This document shows, in pieces, positions 14,475 to 23,971 of a stretch of 64,000 bases of DNA (the first letter of the stretch is position 1; every line of letters starts with the position of its first letter). The stretch comes from an uncultured Mediterraneibacter sp. (GTDB taxonomy: Bacteria; Bacillota; Clostridia; Lachnospirales; Lachnospiraceae), in contig CALWLJ010000002.1 in the NCBI GenBank assembly GCA_944381495.1, positions 1-64,000 on the forward strand, in the 5' to 3' direction. Below the pieces are notes generated by a model. It made no database searches. It worked only from the letters and a program-made list of their open reading frames with translations, and was not told where the DNA came from. The position numbers were made by a program, and so were the translations under genes.

Positions 14475-15923
14475 TTATTCTCCGATCAGGCTCCTGTACA
14501 GATCCTCGTACTGTCTTGCAGAATTCTTCCAGGAGAAATCCTGCTGCATCGCTCTTTCGATGATCTTGTTCCAGTCTCTCTTTCTGTCGTAGTAGATCCG
14601 TTCCGCATAACGGACGGTGTTCAGCATCTCATCTGCATTATAGTTTGCAAAGCTGAATCCTGTTCCCGTCTTGTCAAATTCATTGAACGGCTCTACTGTA
14701 TCCTTCAGTCCGCCTGTCTCTCTGACGATCGGGATCGTTCCATAGCGAAGGCTCATCAGCTGGCTCAGGCCGCAGGGCTCGAAGAGCGACGGCATAAGGA
14801 ACGCATCGCAGGATGCATAGATCTTATGGGAGAGATCATCTGAATAGTAAATGTTGGCTGAAACTCTTCCCGAATATTTCCATGCAAAGTGGCGGAACAT
14901 ATTTTCATATTTTACATCGCCGGTTCCAAGGACAACAACCTGTACTGCATCCTGGCAGAGCTGATCCATCACATAATCGATCAGGTCGAATCCTTTCTGA
15001 TCTGTAAGACGGGAAACGATACCGATCATCATCACATGGGGATCCTTGTTAAGTCCCAGCTCTTCCTGCAGCGCAAGTTTGTTGAGCGGCTTATTCTTAC
15101 GGAAGGACTCCAGATCAAAGTTCTTTGCGATTCTATAGTCCGTCGCGGGATTCCAGTCGTCATAATCCAGTCCGTTAACGATACCTACAAGATCATTGGA
15201 TCTTGCGGACATCAGTCCGTCCAGTCCCTCGCCGTAGAACGGAGTCTTGATCTCTTCAGCATAGCTCTTGCTTACCGTGGTTACCTTGTCGGCATAAACG
15301 ATACCGCCCTTCAAAAGATTCGCATCCTTATATGCTTCCATCTTGTCCGGCACAAAGTAATATTCCGGAAGACCTGTGATTCCCCTTACAGTCTTCGTAT
15401 CCCATACGCCCTGGAATTTCAGATTGTGAATCGTCATGATTGTCTTAATGCCGCGGTAATACTCCCCAAGATATCTGAAATTGTCCAGATATACCGGAAT
15501 CAGACCTGTCTGCCAGTCATGGCAGTGGATCAGATCCGGGCGGAACCCGATCACCGGAAGGATACTTAACACTGCCTTTGAGAAAAATGCAAACTTCTCG
15601 ATCCCCCACTTCGGATCACCGTCATAGGGTGCAAAGCCGCTGAAATAGTGCTCGTTATCGATAAAGTAAAATGTAATGTCATTGTACACCGTCTTCAGGA
15701 TTCCCACGTACTGATCCTGGCCTGCAATGTTCATATAAAAATGGTTCACATACTCCATACGGTCTTTCCACTCCTGCTTCATACAGGAATACTTCGGGAG
15801 CACGACACGTACATCATATCTGGATTTGTCAAATTCCTTCGGGAGGGACCCCACAACGTCCGCGAGTCCTCCGGTCTTAATAAAAGGCACGCATTCTGAA
15901 GAAGCAAATAATATGTTTTTCAT
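14475..15923 (-). CDS. glgA: glycogen synthase (ADP-glucose type)
   Basis: It extends alpha-1,4-glucan chains from ADP-glucose. The 482-residue GT5 enzyme has the N-terminal KTGGLADVVGSLPK motif that binds the sugar nucleotide. The C-terminal GT-B half carries GIVSRLTDQKG, MPSLFEPCGLSQLMSLRYG and VRETGGLKDTV. The start is an ATG with GGAGG 8 nt upstream; the in-frame ATG 8 codons earlier has no site. It has its own sigma-A promoter. Unlike many bacteria, no other glg genes are beside it. Confidence 0.95.
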   Translation of the reverse strand: MKNILFASSECVPFIKTGGLADVVGSLPKEFDKSRYDVRVVLPKYSCMKQEWKDRMEYVNHFYMNIAGQDQYVGILKTVYNDITFYFIDNEHYFSGFAPYDGDPKWGIEKFAFFSKAVLSILPVIGFRPDLIHCHDWQTGLIPVYLDNFRYLGEYYRGIKTIMTIHNLKFQGVWDTKTVRGITGLPEYYFVPDKMEAYKDANLLKGGIVYADKVTTVSKSYAEEIKTPFYGEGLDGLMSARSNDLVGIVNGLDYDDWNPATDYRIAKNFDLESFRKNKPLNKLALQEELGLNKDPHVMMIGIVSRLTDQKGFDLIDYVMDQLCQDAVQVVVLGTGDVKYENMFRHFAWKYSGRVSANIYYSDDLSHKIYASCDAFLMPSLFEPCGLSQLMSLRYGTIPIVRETGGLKDTVEPFNEFDKTGTGFSFANYNADEMLNTVRYAERIYYDRKRDWNKIIERAMQQDFSWKNSARQYEDLYRSLIGE

Positions 15924-15978
15924 ACACCTATCCTCCGTTTTCTGCATTAATCCGCCCTTAGGGCACTAACTAAAGTAC

Positions 15979-16006
15979 ATTATAACTCATTTTTCGCCTA
16001 ATGCAA
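15979..16006 (-). promoter_or_regulatory. sigma-A promoter of glgA
   Basis: TTGCAT (16001-16006), a 16-bp spacer and a perfect TATAAT (15979-15984) on the minus strand, about 55 bp before the glgA start. A small palindrome GCCCTAAGGGC lies in the leader. Confidence 0.75.
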
Positions 16007-16070
16007 AGGATTTTATCTCTTTACTACAGTAAAATTCCCGTTAAGATATTTCATTTGCCTGCTGCTGTCT

Positions 16071-16862
16071 TCAGTTTCTGTGTTTGTACTCCAGCTGAAT
16101 CGTATCGGCAATCAGAGCAATAAACTCCGAATTTGTCGGCTTGCCTTTCCCCGTACTCACGGTGTAGCCGAAAAGCTCATCCAGCGTATCCAGTTTTCCT
16201 CTGCTCCATGCCACCTCGATGGCATGTCGAATCGCACGCTCTACACGGCTTGATGTAGTCTGGTATTTTTTTGCTACCGTAGGATAAAGGATCTTCGTTA
16301 TGGCATTCAGCACATCCATGTCATTGACAGCCATAATGATCGCATCCCTCAGGTAATGGTATCCTTTAATATGAGCAGGAATTCCAATCTCATGAAGCAT
16401 ATTGGTCACCCGTGTTTCCAGACTCTCTCCTCCTGCAGTATTGTCAATTTTTCCATCCTCATTTTTCCTCTCGCAATTTCGGAACATTTTTCTGACGGAT
16501 TTTATCCGTTCCAGCAGCATCTCGTTGTTGAACGGTTTCATGACATAGTAGTTTGCTCCTTTATTAAAGGCATCTTCCGTAATCCTTTCCTGTCCCACCG
16601 CCGTGATAACGATAAAGTAGGGGCGCTTACCGACAGATTCCTTCTGATTCACCTGTTCCATGACTGTCAGTCCGTCCATTTTCGGCATAATCAGGTCGAG
16701 GAGAACGACGTCAGGATGTTTGTTCTCGATAATCTGACACATCTCCTCACCATTTTTCGCTTTTCCTACCAGATTCAAGTCCTTATCCGTGCTGATAATA
16801 TTTTCCAGCAGATCGAGAATTCGTTGGTTATCATCAGCGATGGCTACGTTCAAATGTTCCAT
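16071..16862 (-). CDS. spo0A: sporulation master response regulator Spo0A
   Basis: It is the phosphorelay end point that switches on sporulation genes. The 263-residue protein has a receiver domain with IADDNQR near the N-terminus and phospho-acceptor Asp in [13 protein letters not shown], then a linker and the C-terminal DNA-binding domain. The recognition region [17 protein letters not shown] and the end segment [19 protein letters not shown] are diagnostic. The start ATG has AAGGAGAGA upstream. It lies directly after spoIVB, as in Bacillus. Two 0A boxes upstream of its promoter point to autoregulation. No phosphorelay kinase for it is in the window. Confidence 0.98.
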   Translation of the reverse strand: MEHLNVAIADDNQRILDLLENIISTDKDLNLVGKAKNGEEMCQIIENKHPDVVLLDLIMPKMDGLTVMEQVNQKESVGKRPYFIVITAVGQERITEDAFNKGANYYVMKPFNNEMLLERIKSVRKMFRNCERKNEDGKIDNTAGGESLETRVTNMLHEIGIPAHIKGYHYLRDAIIMAVNDMDVLNAITKILYPTVAKKYQTTSSRVERAIRHAIEVAWSRGKLDTLDELFGYTVSTGKGKPTNSEFIALIADTIQLEYKHRN

Positions 16863-16918
16863 TCTCTTCTCTCCTTTAGCTGAGAATTGAGAACCTTCCC
16901 TGAAATCGCCACCTGCTT

Positions 16919-16985
16919 ATTATATCTGGGTGTTTTTGCAGAATCAAGGAGATTTTGTAGCACTAATTCGACAATTTTTTCGACA
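16919..16985 (-). promoter_or_regulatory. spo0A promoter with two upstream 0A boxes
   Basis: On the minus strand TTGATT (16942-16947), a 17-bp spacer and a perfect TATAAT (16919-16924). Two TGTCGAA sequences, the core of the Spo0A-binding 0A box, lie upstream at 16979-16985 and 16967-16973, 12 bp apart. Confidence 0.8.
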
Positions 16986-17014
16986 TTGCTGCATTTTTCT
17001 TTTTATTCTGTCTT

Positions 17015-18097
17015 TCACTGCTCCGCCGCATCCAGCATATTTTCGATAAATATGCCGTACCCCATCGTCGAGTCCTGTACGAAAACATGTGTAACCGCGC
17101 CGATCAGTTTTCCGTTCTGTATGATGGGACTTCCGCTCATTCCCTGGATGATTCCGCCCGTTTTTTCAAGGAGCTCGTCGTCCGTTACTTTTATAACCAG
17201 ACCTTTATTGACTTCTTTTTCAGATGTGTCGATATCTGTCACCTGAATTTCATATTCCCTCAGCTCATTGTCGACAAAACACCGGATCGTGGCCGGGCCG
17301 ATTTCGATCTCGTCTTTTCCCGCCGTCTCAATATGGATCTGTTCTCCCAGAAGTTCTTCCGGCCGGTCTATGGTTCCATATATTCCCGCTTCTGTGTTCT
17401 TATTGACCGTACCCAGTATATTACGACTGCTATATACAATAACTCCCTCCATACTGCCCGGGCTTCCGCTCTGTCCTTTGATAATATTCTGTATTGCGGT
17501 ACGATAGACCGCTCCGTCTGACACAGAGAGAAGCACGCTTGTGTCCGTATCGTGAATACCGTGCCCCAGGGCGCCAAAATGATTCTCATCATCTACAAAC
17601 GTAACTGTTCCGAGTCCCTGCACATTATCCCTGACCCAGATTCCAAGCTTGTATTCATCTGGTTCACACTCTACGGGATCGACCCGGATATCCATCGTCT
17701 CCCCGTCCCGGCGCAGGGTCAGCACTGCTTTATTTCGATCCAGTCCCTCAACTGCATCCAGCAGTTCGCCTTTTCCCTGTATTTCCCGGTGATTCACTGC
17801 AGTGATATAATCTCCTGGCCGGACCAGATCTGCTGCCGGTTCATGGATTTTCCCGTCAATTCCTTCCAGCTTCTCCGTCCCAAGTACCATGACTCCGTCG
17901 GTTTCCATATAGATTCCTACTGGCATTCCCCCCAGGAGAACGGTCTCGCCCGAGGAGGATCTTGCACTGGCCTCAGCCTGCCGCACTTCTCCCTCCTGCT
18001 CCCAAGACATGGCCCCGAGCCATGCGGCAAAAACTGCGGCAAAGACAAACAGTGCCGTGAGATATTTTTTTCTTCTGTATCCGCGGCTTTCCACCAC
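17015..18097 (-). CDS. spoIVB: SpoIVB serine peptidase
   Basis: It is the forespore signalling protease that triggers pro-sigma-K processing in Bacillus. The 360-residue protein has an N-terminal membrane anchor (about 10-28), a PDZ domain (about 90-150), and an S55 protease domain. The catalytic region shows GALGHGIHD (His) and QGMSGSPII (Ser), plus IKGQSGSPGS typical of SpoIVB. The start is a GTG (18097) with AAAGGA 9-10 nt upstream, adjacent to a second GTG. It sits between recN and spo0A as in Bacillus. A terminator separates it from recN, so it must have its own forespore promoter, which I could not identify with confidence. Confidence 0.93.
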   Translation of the reverse strand: MVESRGYRRKKYLTALFVFAAVFAAWLGAMSWEQEGEVRQAEASARSSSGETVLLGGMPVGIYMETDGVMVLGTEKLEGIDGKIHEPAADLVRPGDYITAVNHREIQGKGELLDAVEGLDRNKAVLTLRRDGETMDIRVDPVECEPDEYKLGIWVRDNVQGLGTVTFVDDENHFGALGHGIHDTDTSVLLSVSDGAVYRTAIQNIIKGQSGSPGSMEGVIVYSSRNILGTVNKNTEAGIYGTIDRPEELLGEQIHIETAGKDEIEIGPATIRCFVDNELREYEIQVTDIDTSEKEVNKGLVIKVTDDELLEKTGGIIQGMSGSPIIQNGKLIGAVTHVFVQDSTMGYGIFIENMLDAAEQ

Positions 18098-18131
18098 ACA
18101 TCCACATCCTTTCCATGATTAATAGCATAAG

Positions 18132-18160
18132 AAAACGGATACAGTTCCTGCATCCGTTTT
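18132..18160 (-). terminator. terminator of the argR-recN operon
   Basis: A 13-bp stem (AAAACGGATACAG / CTGCATCCGTTTT on the plus strand) with a 3-nt loop. T runs lie on both sides, so it may work in both directions. Confidence 0.8.
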
Positions 18161-18210
18161 TAGTATGTGTGGCTTTCTGCTTTTTCACACTGTATGTTCT
18201 TTCACTCTTT

Positions 18211-19890
18211 TCATCCGGCTTCCTTTTTTGCCAGTTCTTTCATCTCTCGCGCGCTGTCCAGGATCCGTTCCGTAATATTGGCGCCTCCCAGCATCCTTGC
18301 CAGCTCACGGACAGATGCATCATCATCCAGAGCAGTGATCCATGTCCTGACATGATCATCCTCTGCCGTTTTCTGTATAAGATAATGATAATCCGCCACT
18401 GCCGCGATCTGGGGAAGATGGGTAATACAGATCACCTGACGGCTCCTGCCGATCAGTCTCAGCCGCTCTCCTACTTTGCCGGCCGTGATCCCGCTTATGC
18501 CGGTGTCAATCTCATCAAAGATCAGTGTAGGCGTATCTTCCTCATCTGCCAGCACAGTCTTTATGGCAAGCATGACACGGGAAAGCTCTCCGCCGGATGC
18601 AATACTGCCCATGGGCTTCAGCGGCTCGCCCGGATTCGTAGACAAATAGAATTCCGCATCATCCCTTCCTGATCCGCTGTATCTGCCGGAATCCGTGATC
18701 CGCAGTTCCAGACGTGCGTCAAGAAAATTGAGCTCCGCCATCTGTTTCTGAATGTCATCGGCAAACAGAGCGGCATTTTTTTCTCTCAATTTGTGAAGTC
18801 TCTGAGAAACGTCCTCCACTTTCTTCAACGCTTTTTCTTTCTTTTCTTCCAGATCACGCATGAAAGCGTCATAATCATTGAGTTCTGTTATTCTCTGCTT
18901 CTTTTCCTCGCAGTATGCAAGGACATCTGCGGCGGTTTTTCCATATTTTGCCTTTAAATGATTCAGAAGGTTCAGCCTGTCTTCTGTCTCACGGAAGTCT
19001 TCCTCTGAAAATTCCAGGCTCTGGGCATACTCAGACAGTTCCCTGTTCAGGTCATTGAGCAGACTGTCTATCTCAAGCATCTGGCCGTACAGCTCCGATC
19101 CCTTCTCATCGAACTCTGCCGCCTCCTGAAAAGAACGGATCGCACGGCTCAAAAGGTCGCTTGCGTTTCCCCGCGAATCCTCACCGGTATACTGATACGC
19201 CTCTGCCACAGACTCCGTGATCTTCCTGCTCTCTGTCATATGCCGGTATGTTTCCTCCAGCTCTTCGTCTTCCCCCGGGAGGATCTGCGCTTCCTCAATC
19301 TCATTTACCTCGAACTCGGCAAGGGACAGTTCTTTCCGCCGGCTATCCTCGTCCAGAGAAGACTGCTCTGCCCTGCGGCAGATATCCTGATATTTCCGGA
19401 AGGCATCCGCCATTTCTCTTTTCAGAGGGCGGATCTCTTCTCCGGCATAGAGATCCAGAAGGGCGATATGGTTCTTCCGGTTCAACAGAGTCTGGCTGTC
19501 ATGCTGTCCGTGGATATCAATCAGCAGTCCCGCCGCCTGTTTCAGTATATTCATATTTACCGTCTCGCCATTGATCCGGCTGATGCTGCGGTTTCCCATG
19601 AGCCTTCTGCTCAGAGTGACCATTCCATCCTCGGGTATGATATCCAACGCGGCAAGCTGCTTTTCCAACTTTTCATCCTCGATAGAGAATGTCAGTTCCA
19701 CGAGTCCGTTTTTATCCTTTGAGCGGAGCATGTCCGCATTATATTTTCCGCCAAGCGCCAGATTGACAGAGCCAAGGAGGATTGATTTTCCGGCGCCGGT
19801 CTCACCTGTGAGGATATTGAGGCCCGGACCGAACTCAACCTCGGTCTCGTCGATCAGAGCAAGATTTTTCACATGAAGATTCTGAAGCAT
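18211..19890 (-). CDS. recN: DNA repair protein RecN
   Basis: SMC-like ATPase that acts early at double-strand breaks. The 559-residue protein starts MLQNLHVKNLALIDE, with the Walker A motif GETGAGKS near residue 35 and a coiled-coil middle (about 155-370) containing Glu/Lys/Arg repeats. The C-terminal ABC signature is SGGELSRVMLAIK, followed by Walker B TLIFDEIDTGISG. The ATG at 19890 lies 10 bp after the argR stop and has AGGTGG upstream. The longer open frame reaches back into argR and is not used. The argR-recN order matches Bacillus. Confidence 0.96.
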   Translation of the reverse strand: MLQNLHVKNLALIDETEVEFGPGLNILTGETGAGKSILLGSVNLALGGKYNADMLRSKDKNGLVELTFSIEDEKLEKQLAALDIIPEDGMVTLSRRLMGNRSISRINGETVNMNILKQAAGLLIDIHGQHDSQTLLNRKNHIALLDLYAGEEIRPLKREMADAFRKYQDICRRAEQSSLDEDSRRKELSLAEFEVNEIEEAQILPGEDEELEETYRHMTESRKITESVAEAYQYTGEDSRGNASDLLSRAIRSFQEAAEFDEKGSELYGQMLEIDSLLNDLNRELSEYAQSLEFSEEDFRETEDRLNLLNHLKAKYGKTAADVLAYCEEKKQRITELNDYDAFMRDLEEKKEKALKKVEDVSQRLHKLREKNAALFADDIQKQMAELNFLDARLELRITDSGRYSGSGRDDAEFYLSTNPGEPLKPMGSIASGGELSRVMLAIKTVLADEEDTPTLIFDEIDTGISGITAGKVGERLRLIGRSRQVICITHLPQIAAVADYHYLIQKTAEDDHVRTWITALDDDASVRELARMLGGANITERILDSAREMKELAKKEAG

Positions 19891-19900
19891 ATTCTTCCAC

Positions 19901-20359
19901 CTATATTCCTTTTGATACGATCTTCCTGATCTTTTCCATGACAGCTGCTGTATCTTCTGTCGTACGGATCGCGCACATGATCGTATCATCTCCTGCAATG
20001 CATCCTACGACTTCATTCCATTTCAAGGCGTCTACTGCAGCTGCCACTGCCATTGCCATGCCGGAAACGGTCTTGATGACAAGAATATTCTGGGCCATAT
20101 CCATGGATACATAACCATCTTTGAGGACCCGCATATACTTCTCATTCATGCCTGCCTCTTCCTGTCTATGCATCACGTATTTCTGCTTTCCGCCGCCCAC
20201 AGAGACTTTGGTAAGCTTCAGATCCCGGATATCACGGGATACTGTTGCCTGAGTAACCTTGAACCCTGCATTGTTCAGGTACTCCGCAAGTTCTTCCTGA
20301 GTCTCGATATCGTACTGGCTGATAAGTTCTATGATTTTTGCATGACGACTGACTTTCAT
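19901..20359 (-). CDS. argR: arginine repressor ArgR/AhrC
   Basis: Hexameric arginine-responsive repressor/activator. The 152-residue protein has a winged helix (1-70) with SQYDIETQEELAEYLNNAG and the recognition region TQATVSRDIRDLKL. Its C-terminal oligomerisation and arginine-binding domain contains GCIAGDDTIMCAIRTTEDT; GDDTI is the conserved ligand-contact stretch. It lies 5 bp downstream of nadK and 10 bp before recN, in a conserved block. No arg biosynthesis genes are nearby, so its targets lie elsewhere. Confidence 0.95.
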   Translation of the reverse strand: MKVSRHAKIIELISQYDIETQEELAEYLNNAGFKVTQATVSRDIRDLKLTKVSVGGGKQKYVMHRQEEAGMNEKYMRVLKDGYVSMDMAQNILVIKTVSGMAMAVAAAVDALKWNEVVGCIAGDDTIMCAIRTTEDTAAVMEKIRKIVSKGI

Positions 20360-20364
20360 ACTCC

Positions 20365-21198
20365 TTAATTTCCTTTCATCTTTTTCCGCATGGTCTTCAT
20401 AAAGCTTTCCCTGCTCAGTTTGATCAGACGGGCTGTCTCAGGCGCCCTTCTGATGCATACTCTCTCACCTGTAACCAGAGTGGTCTGTTCCGCTCCGTCA
20501 AAACACAGGGAAACCTGTTCCTGTCTTCCATACCGTCCCTCACAGACTTCTACCTCGATCATATCGTCGGCCGAAAGTACCACGCTGCTTGTATTAAGAG
20601 CATGGGAACAGATCGGCGTGATCACAATGATCCTGGCTGTGGGCTCCACCACCGGACCGCCTGCAGAGAGATTGTATCCCGTACTTCCGGTAGGTGTGGA
20701 GATGATCACCCCATCGGCAAGATAAGTGTTCAGCAGCGTGCCGTTCACATACAGATTGAACTGTACGATACGCACCTTTCCTTCTCTGGTCAGGACAATA
20801 TCATTGACCGCCAGATCTCTCCTGCCCCTGCCGAAAACGCCCTCGATCATCATCCTGTCCTCAACATCCGGGTCACCGGCAAACAGCTGGTCCAGCGCCT
20901 GACGGAAATCCTTCAGTTCCACCTCTGTCAGATACCCCAGTGTACCCAGGTTGATCCCGAGCAGAGGCATATTGCATTTTCCAAGATCACGGACCGCCCG
21001 GATAAGGGTTCCGTCTCCTCCCAGGACGAGACCGCACTGAGCGTCTTCCGGAACTGTCCCCGGGATAATATGGCCCTCGCTGTCCTTTTCAGACAGGATA
21101 CACTTCTTTCCATGTTCTTCAATATAAGTCCGGATCTCATTCGTAATTTTATAATCTCTGTCTTTCAACTTGTTGGTAATGATATAAAAGCAATCCAT
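20365..21198 (-). CDS. nadK: NAD kinase
   Basis: It phosphorylates NAD to NADP using ATP or polyphosphate. The 277-residue protein has the GGDGT motif (LVLGGDGTLIRAV) and NDIVLTRE, plus TPTGSTGYNLSAGGPVV, the Gly-rich family signature. The start is taken as ATG 21198 (MDCFYIITNK) with GGGACAGG upstream; it overlaps the end of tlyA by 13 bp. Insertion of nadK between tlyA and argR is common in Clostridia but differs from Bacillus subtilis. Confidence 0.94.
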   Translation of the reverse strand: MDCFYIITNKLKDRDYKITNEIRTYIEEHGKKCILSEKDSEGHIIPGTVPEDAQCGLVLGGDGTLIRAVRDLGKCNMPLLGINLGTLGYLTEVELKDFRQALDQLFAGDPDVEDRMMIEGVFGRGRRDLAVNDIVLTREGKVRIVQFNLYVNGTLLNTYLADGVIISTPTGSTGYNLSAGGPVVEPTARIIVITPICSHALNTSSVVLSADDMIEVEVCEGRYGRQEQVSLCFDGAEQTTLVTGERVCIRRAPETARLIKLSRESFMKTMRKKMKGN

Positions 21199-21211
21199 AT
21201 CCTGTCCCTTG

Positions 21212-22084
21212 TCATTTTGCAAGTGTTTCAAATGCCTTGTCTACAACAGATGCAATATCAATATGGGGAACATTTTCCCGTATGCCGGTCTGCTGTATGG
21301 CGCTCTGCTCAGCCGGTAACTCTTCCGCTGATGTTTCCGGCAAATCTGCGGACGGATTCTTTTTCAGGTGGACCAGATATTCGATATTTCCCTCCGGCCC
21401 TTTGATCGGGGAAAAGTCCAGTTCCAGAACATCGAATCCCACAGACCTTGCGTAATCCGTCACCTTCTCTATGACTTCTCTGTGGGTGCTCTTCTCGCGG
21501 ACCACACCCTTCTTTCCTACTTTTTCCCTGCCAGCCTCAAACTGAGGCTTGATCAGAGCTACGATCTCTCCGTCATCTTTCAGATAGTTTCGGATCGGTA
21601 CCAGCACCTTCGTAAGAGAAATAAAGGACACATCGATGGAAGAAAAATCAACAGGCTCCCCGATATCCTCCGGAGTCACGTAACGGATATTGGTTTTCTC
21701 CATACAGATGACTCTTGGATCCTGCCTCAGCTTCCAGTCCAGCTGTCCTCTGCCCACATCTATGGCATATACTTTCACTGCTCCGTTCTGAAGCATGCAG
21801 TCAGTAAACCCGCCGGTGGATGATCCTACATCTGTACAGATTTTTCCTTTTACATCTACATCAAAGTTAGCCAGCGCTTTCTCCAGTTTCAGGCCGCCGC
21901 GGCTCACATAGGGAAGAGTATGTCCCTTAATCTCTATATTTACATCTGGGGAAAATGTTGTTCCCGCTTTATCCTCTCTCTGTCCGTCTACAAATACGCA
22001 GCCGGCCATGATCACTGCCTTTGCCTTTTCTCTGGACTCCGCCAGATTTCTCTTTACAAGCAGTACATCCAAACGCTCTTTCAT
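21212..22084 (-). CDS. tlyA: TlyA-family rRNA 2'-O-methyltransferase
   Basis: The 290-residue protein joins an S4 RNA-binding domain (MKERLDVLLVKRNLAESREKA, 1-60) to an FtsJ-like methyltransferase domain. The SAM-binding motif is DVGSSTGGFTDC. The K-D-K-E-type catalytic set is suggested by DVSFISL and ALIKPQFE. Family members methylate cytidines in 16S and 23S rRNA; the old hemolysin name is not supported. A low-complexity Glu/Ala/Ser-rich stretch (about 245-270) near the C-terminus is unusual and probably disordered. It overlaps dxs by 4 bp (ATGA), so the two are translationally coupled. Confidence 0.93.
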   Translation of the reverse strand: MKERLDVLLVKRNLAESREKAKAVIMAGCVFVDGQREDKAGTTFSPDVNIEIKGHTLPYVSRGGLKLEKALANFDVDVKGKICTDVGSSTGGFTDCMLQNGAVKVYAIDVGRGQLDWKLRQDPRVICMEKTNIRYVTPEDIGEPVDFSSIDVSFISLTKVLVPIRNYLKDDGEIVALIKPQFEAGREKVGKKGVVREKSTHREVIEKVTDYARSVGFDVLELDFSPIKGPEGNIEYLVHLKKNPSADLPETSAEELPAEQSAIQQTGIRENVPHIDIASVVDKAFETLAK

Positions 22085-23958
22085 TCTGTCTGATCTCCTC
22101 CGGGATAAATATCTGTGATCTGCCTGAAGATTGTCTCCGCGCTCAATCCCACTTCCTTCCGGAGCACTTCCACATTACCGTGCTCCACATAATCATCAGA
22201 AATAGCAATATTGCACACCTTCACATTCAGATCCATTTTTTCTGTATATTCCAGCACATGTTCGCCGAATCCGCCGGCAAGCACGTTTTCCTCTATCGTT
22301 ACAAACAGACTGTGATCCTCAGCCAGTCTTTTCAGCAGTTTCTCGTCCAGCGGCTTCACGAACCGGGCATTGACCAGTGTACAGGAATATCCCCCTTCTT
22401 TCAGCATCTTCCACACCTGTTCCGCCGTCTCCGCCATGTGTCCCACGAAAATAAGAGCAATCTCCTTCTCCCGGCAGATCACTTCACTCTTTCCATACTC
22501 AACCGGCGCACGGAACTGCTTCATTCCCTGCCACGCCTCTCCTCTGGGATAACGGATCGCCACCGGATACGGAAAGTCTACGGCAAATCGGAGCATATCT
22601 GCCATTTCCCACCTGTTCTTTGGAGAAATAACCGTCATATTCGGGATCATAGACAAATAGGACAGATCAAAAACTCCCTGATGAGTCTCTCCGTCACTTC
22701 CAACCAGACCTGCACGGTCTACAGCGATCACAACCGGCAGGTTCTGGAGACAGACGTCGTGGATCATCTGATCAAAAGCCCTCTGAAGAAAGGAGGAATA
22801 TACCGCAAATACAGGCTTCATCCCCCCCGCGGCAAGACCTGCCGCAAAGGTCATGGCATGTTCCTCCGCAATCCCCACATCAAAAAAGCGGTCCGGATAA
22901 CGCCTCTCAAACCGGGACAGTCCGGTTCCGTCAGCCATAGCAGCCGTAATAGCTACCACGCGCTTATCACGGGCGGCAATATCTGACAGCACCTTTGAGA
23001 ATACATCGGTATATGTGTCTGCTTTTTTCTCTTCGCAGGGCTCTCCCGTCTTAATGTCAAACGGACCGGTTCCGTGAAATCTGGAAGGGTTCTCCTCTGC
23101 GGGAGTATAGCCTTTTCCCTTCCGGGTGATCACATGGACAAGAACCGCATGGTCCACCCGCTTCGCCTCCCGCAGAATCCGGGTCAGCTTCCGGATGTCA
23201 TGGCCGTCCACCGGTCCCAGATAGGTAATTCCCATATCCTCAAAAAACATTCCTGGAACAAACAGCTGCTTGATTCCACTCTTCGTCCGTTTCATCTGAC
23301 TAATGATACGGTCCCCTTTTCCCGGGATCCGCTTCAAAGTATCTTCCACGCCCTTTTTCAGCTCTGTATAAGCCTGAGCGGTGCGGAGTCCGTTGAGATA
23401 CTGGGACATTCCTCCCACATTTCTGGAAATGGACATCTCGTTATCATTTAATACAATAATAAAATTGCTTTTGATCCGGGAGGCGTTGTTCAGAGCCTCA
23501 TATGCCATGCCGCCAGTCATGGCGCCGTCCCCGATGACAGAAACCACATTATAGGAGCCGCCGGTCAGTTCTCTTGCAGCTACATATCCAAGTCCTGCCG
23601 AGATAGATGTGGAACTGTGTCCGGTATCAAATGCATCGCAGTCGCTCTCTTTGCGCTTGGGGAATCCGCTCATGCCGCCGTATTTTCGAAGCGCATCGAA
23701 CCCCGACTTCCGTCCTGTGAGAAGCTTGTGGGTATAGGACTGATGGCCTACATCCCAGATCAGCTTATCCTTGGGCAGATCGAACACCAGGTGAAGTGCC
23801 ATAGTCAGTTCAACCACACCCAGATTGCTGGCCAAATGACCGCCTGTCACACTGATCTTCTCGATCAGGAACCGCCTGATCTCTTCCGCCAGTACAGGCA
23901 GCTCTTCCGGCTTTAACTTTTTTATATCATTTTCTTTCTGAATCTTCTCAAGTGCCAT
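22081..23958 (-). CDS. dxs: 1-deoxy-D-xylulose-5-phosphate synthase
   Basis: It makes DXP from pyruvate and glyceraldehyde 3-phosphate, the first step of the MEP isoprenoid pathway, using thiamine diphosphate. The 625-residue protein has HLASNLGVVELTMALH, the substrate-site DTGHSSTSISA, TPP motif GDGAMTGGMAYEALNNA, and the transketolase central region VGIAEEHAMTFAAGLA. The ATG at 23958 has AAGGAGG 8 nt upstream, part of a short palindrome (AAGGAGGATCTCCTT). It follows ispA by 13 bp, so isoprenoid start and chain-elongation enzymes are made together. Confidence 0.97.
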   Translation of the reverse strand: MALEKIQKENDIKKLKPEELPVLAEEIRRFLIEKISVTGGHLASNLGVVELTMALHLVFDLPKDKLIWDVGHQSYTHKLLTGRKSGFDALRKYGGMSGFPKRKESDCDAFDTGHSSTSISAGLGYVAARELTGGSYNVVSVIGDGAMTGGMAYEALNNASRIKSNFIIVLNDNEMSISRNVGGMSQYLNGLRTAQAYTELKKGVEDTLKRIPGKGDRIISQMKRTKSGIKQLFVPGMFFEDMGITYLGPVDGHDIRKLTRILREAKRVDHAVLVHVITRKGKGYTPAEENPSRFHGTGPFDIKTGEPCEEKKADTYTDVFSKVLSDIAARDKRVVAITAAMADGTGLSRFERRYPDRFFDVGIAEEHAMTFAAGLAAGGMKPVFAVYSSFLQRAFDQMIHDVCLQNLPVVIAVDRAGLVGSDGETHQGVFDLSYLSMIPNMTVISPKNRWEMADMLRFAVDFPYPVAIRYPRGEAWQGMKQFRAPVEYGKSEVICREKEIALIFVGHMAETAEQVWKMLKEGGYSCTLVNARFVKPLDEKLLKRLAEDHSLFVTIEENVLAGGFGEHVLEYTEKMDLNVKVCNIAISDDYVEHGNVEVLRKEVGLSAETIFRQITDIYPGGDQTE

Positions 23959-23971
23959 AAGGAGATCCTCC

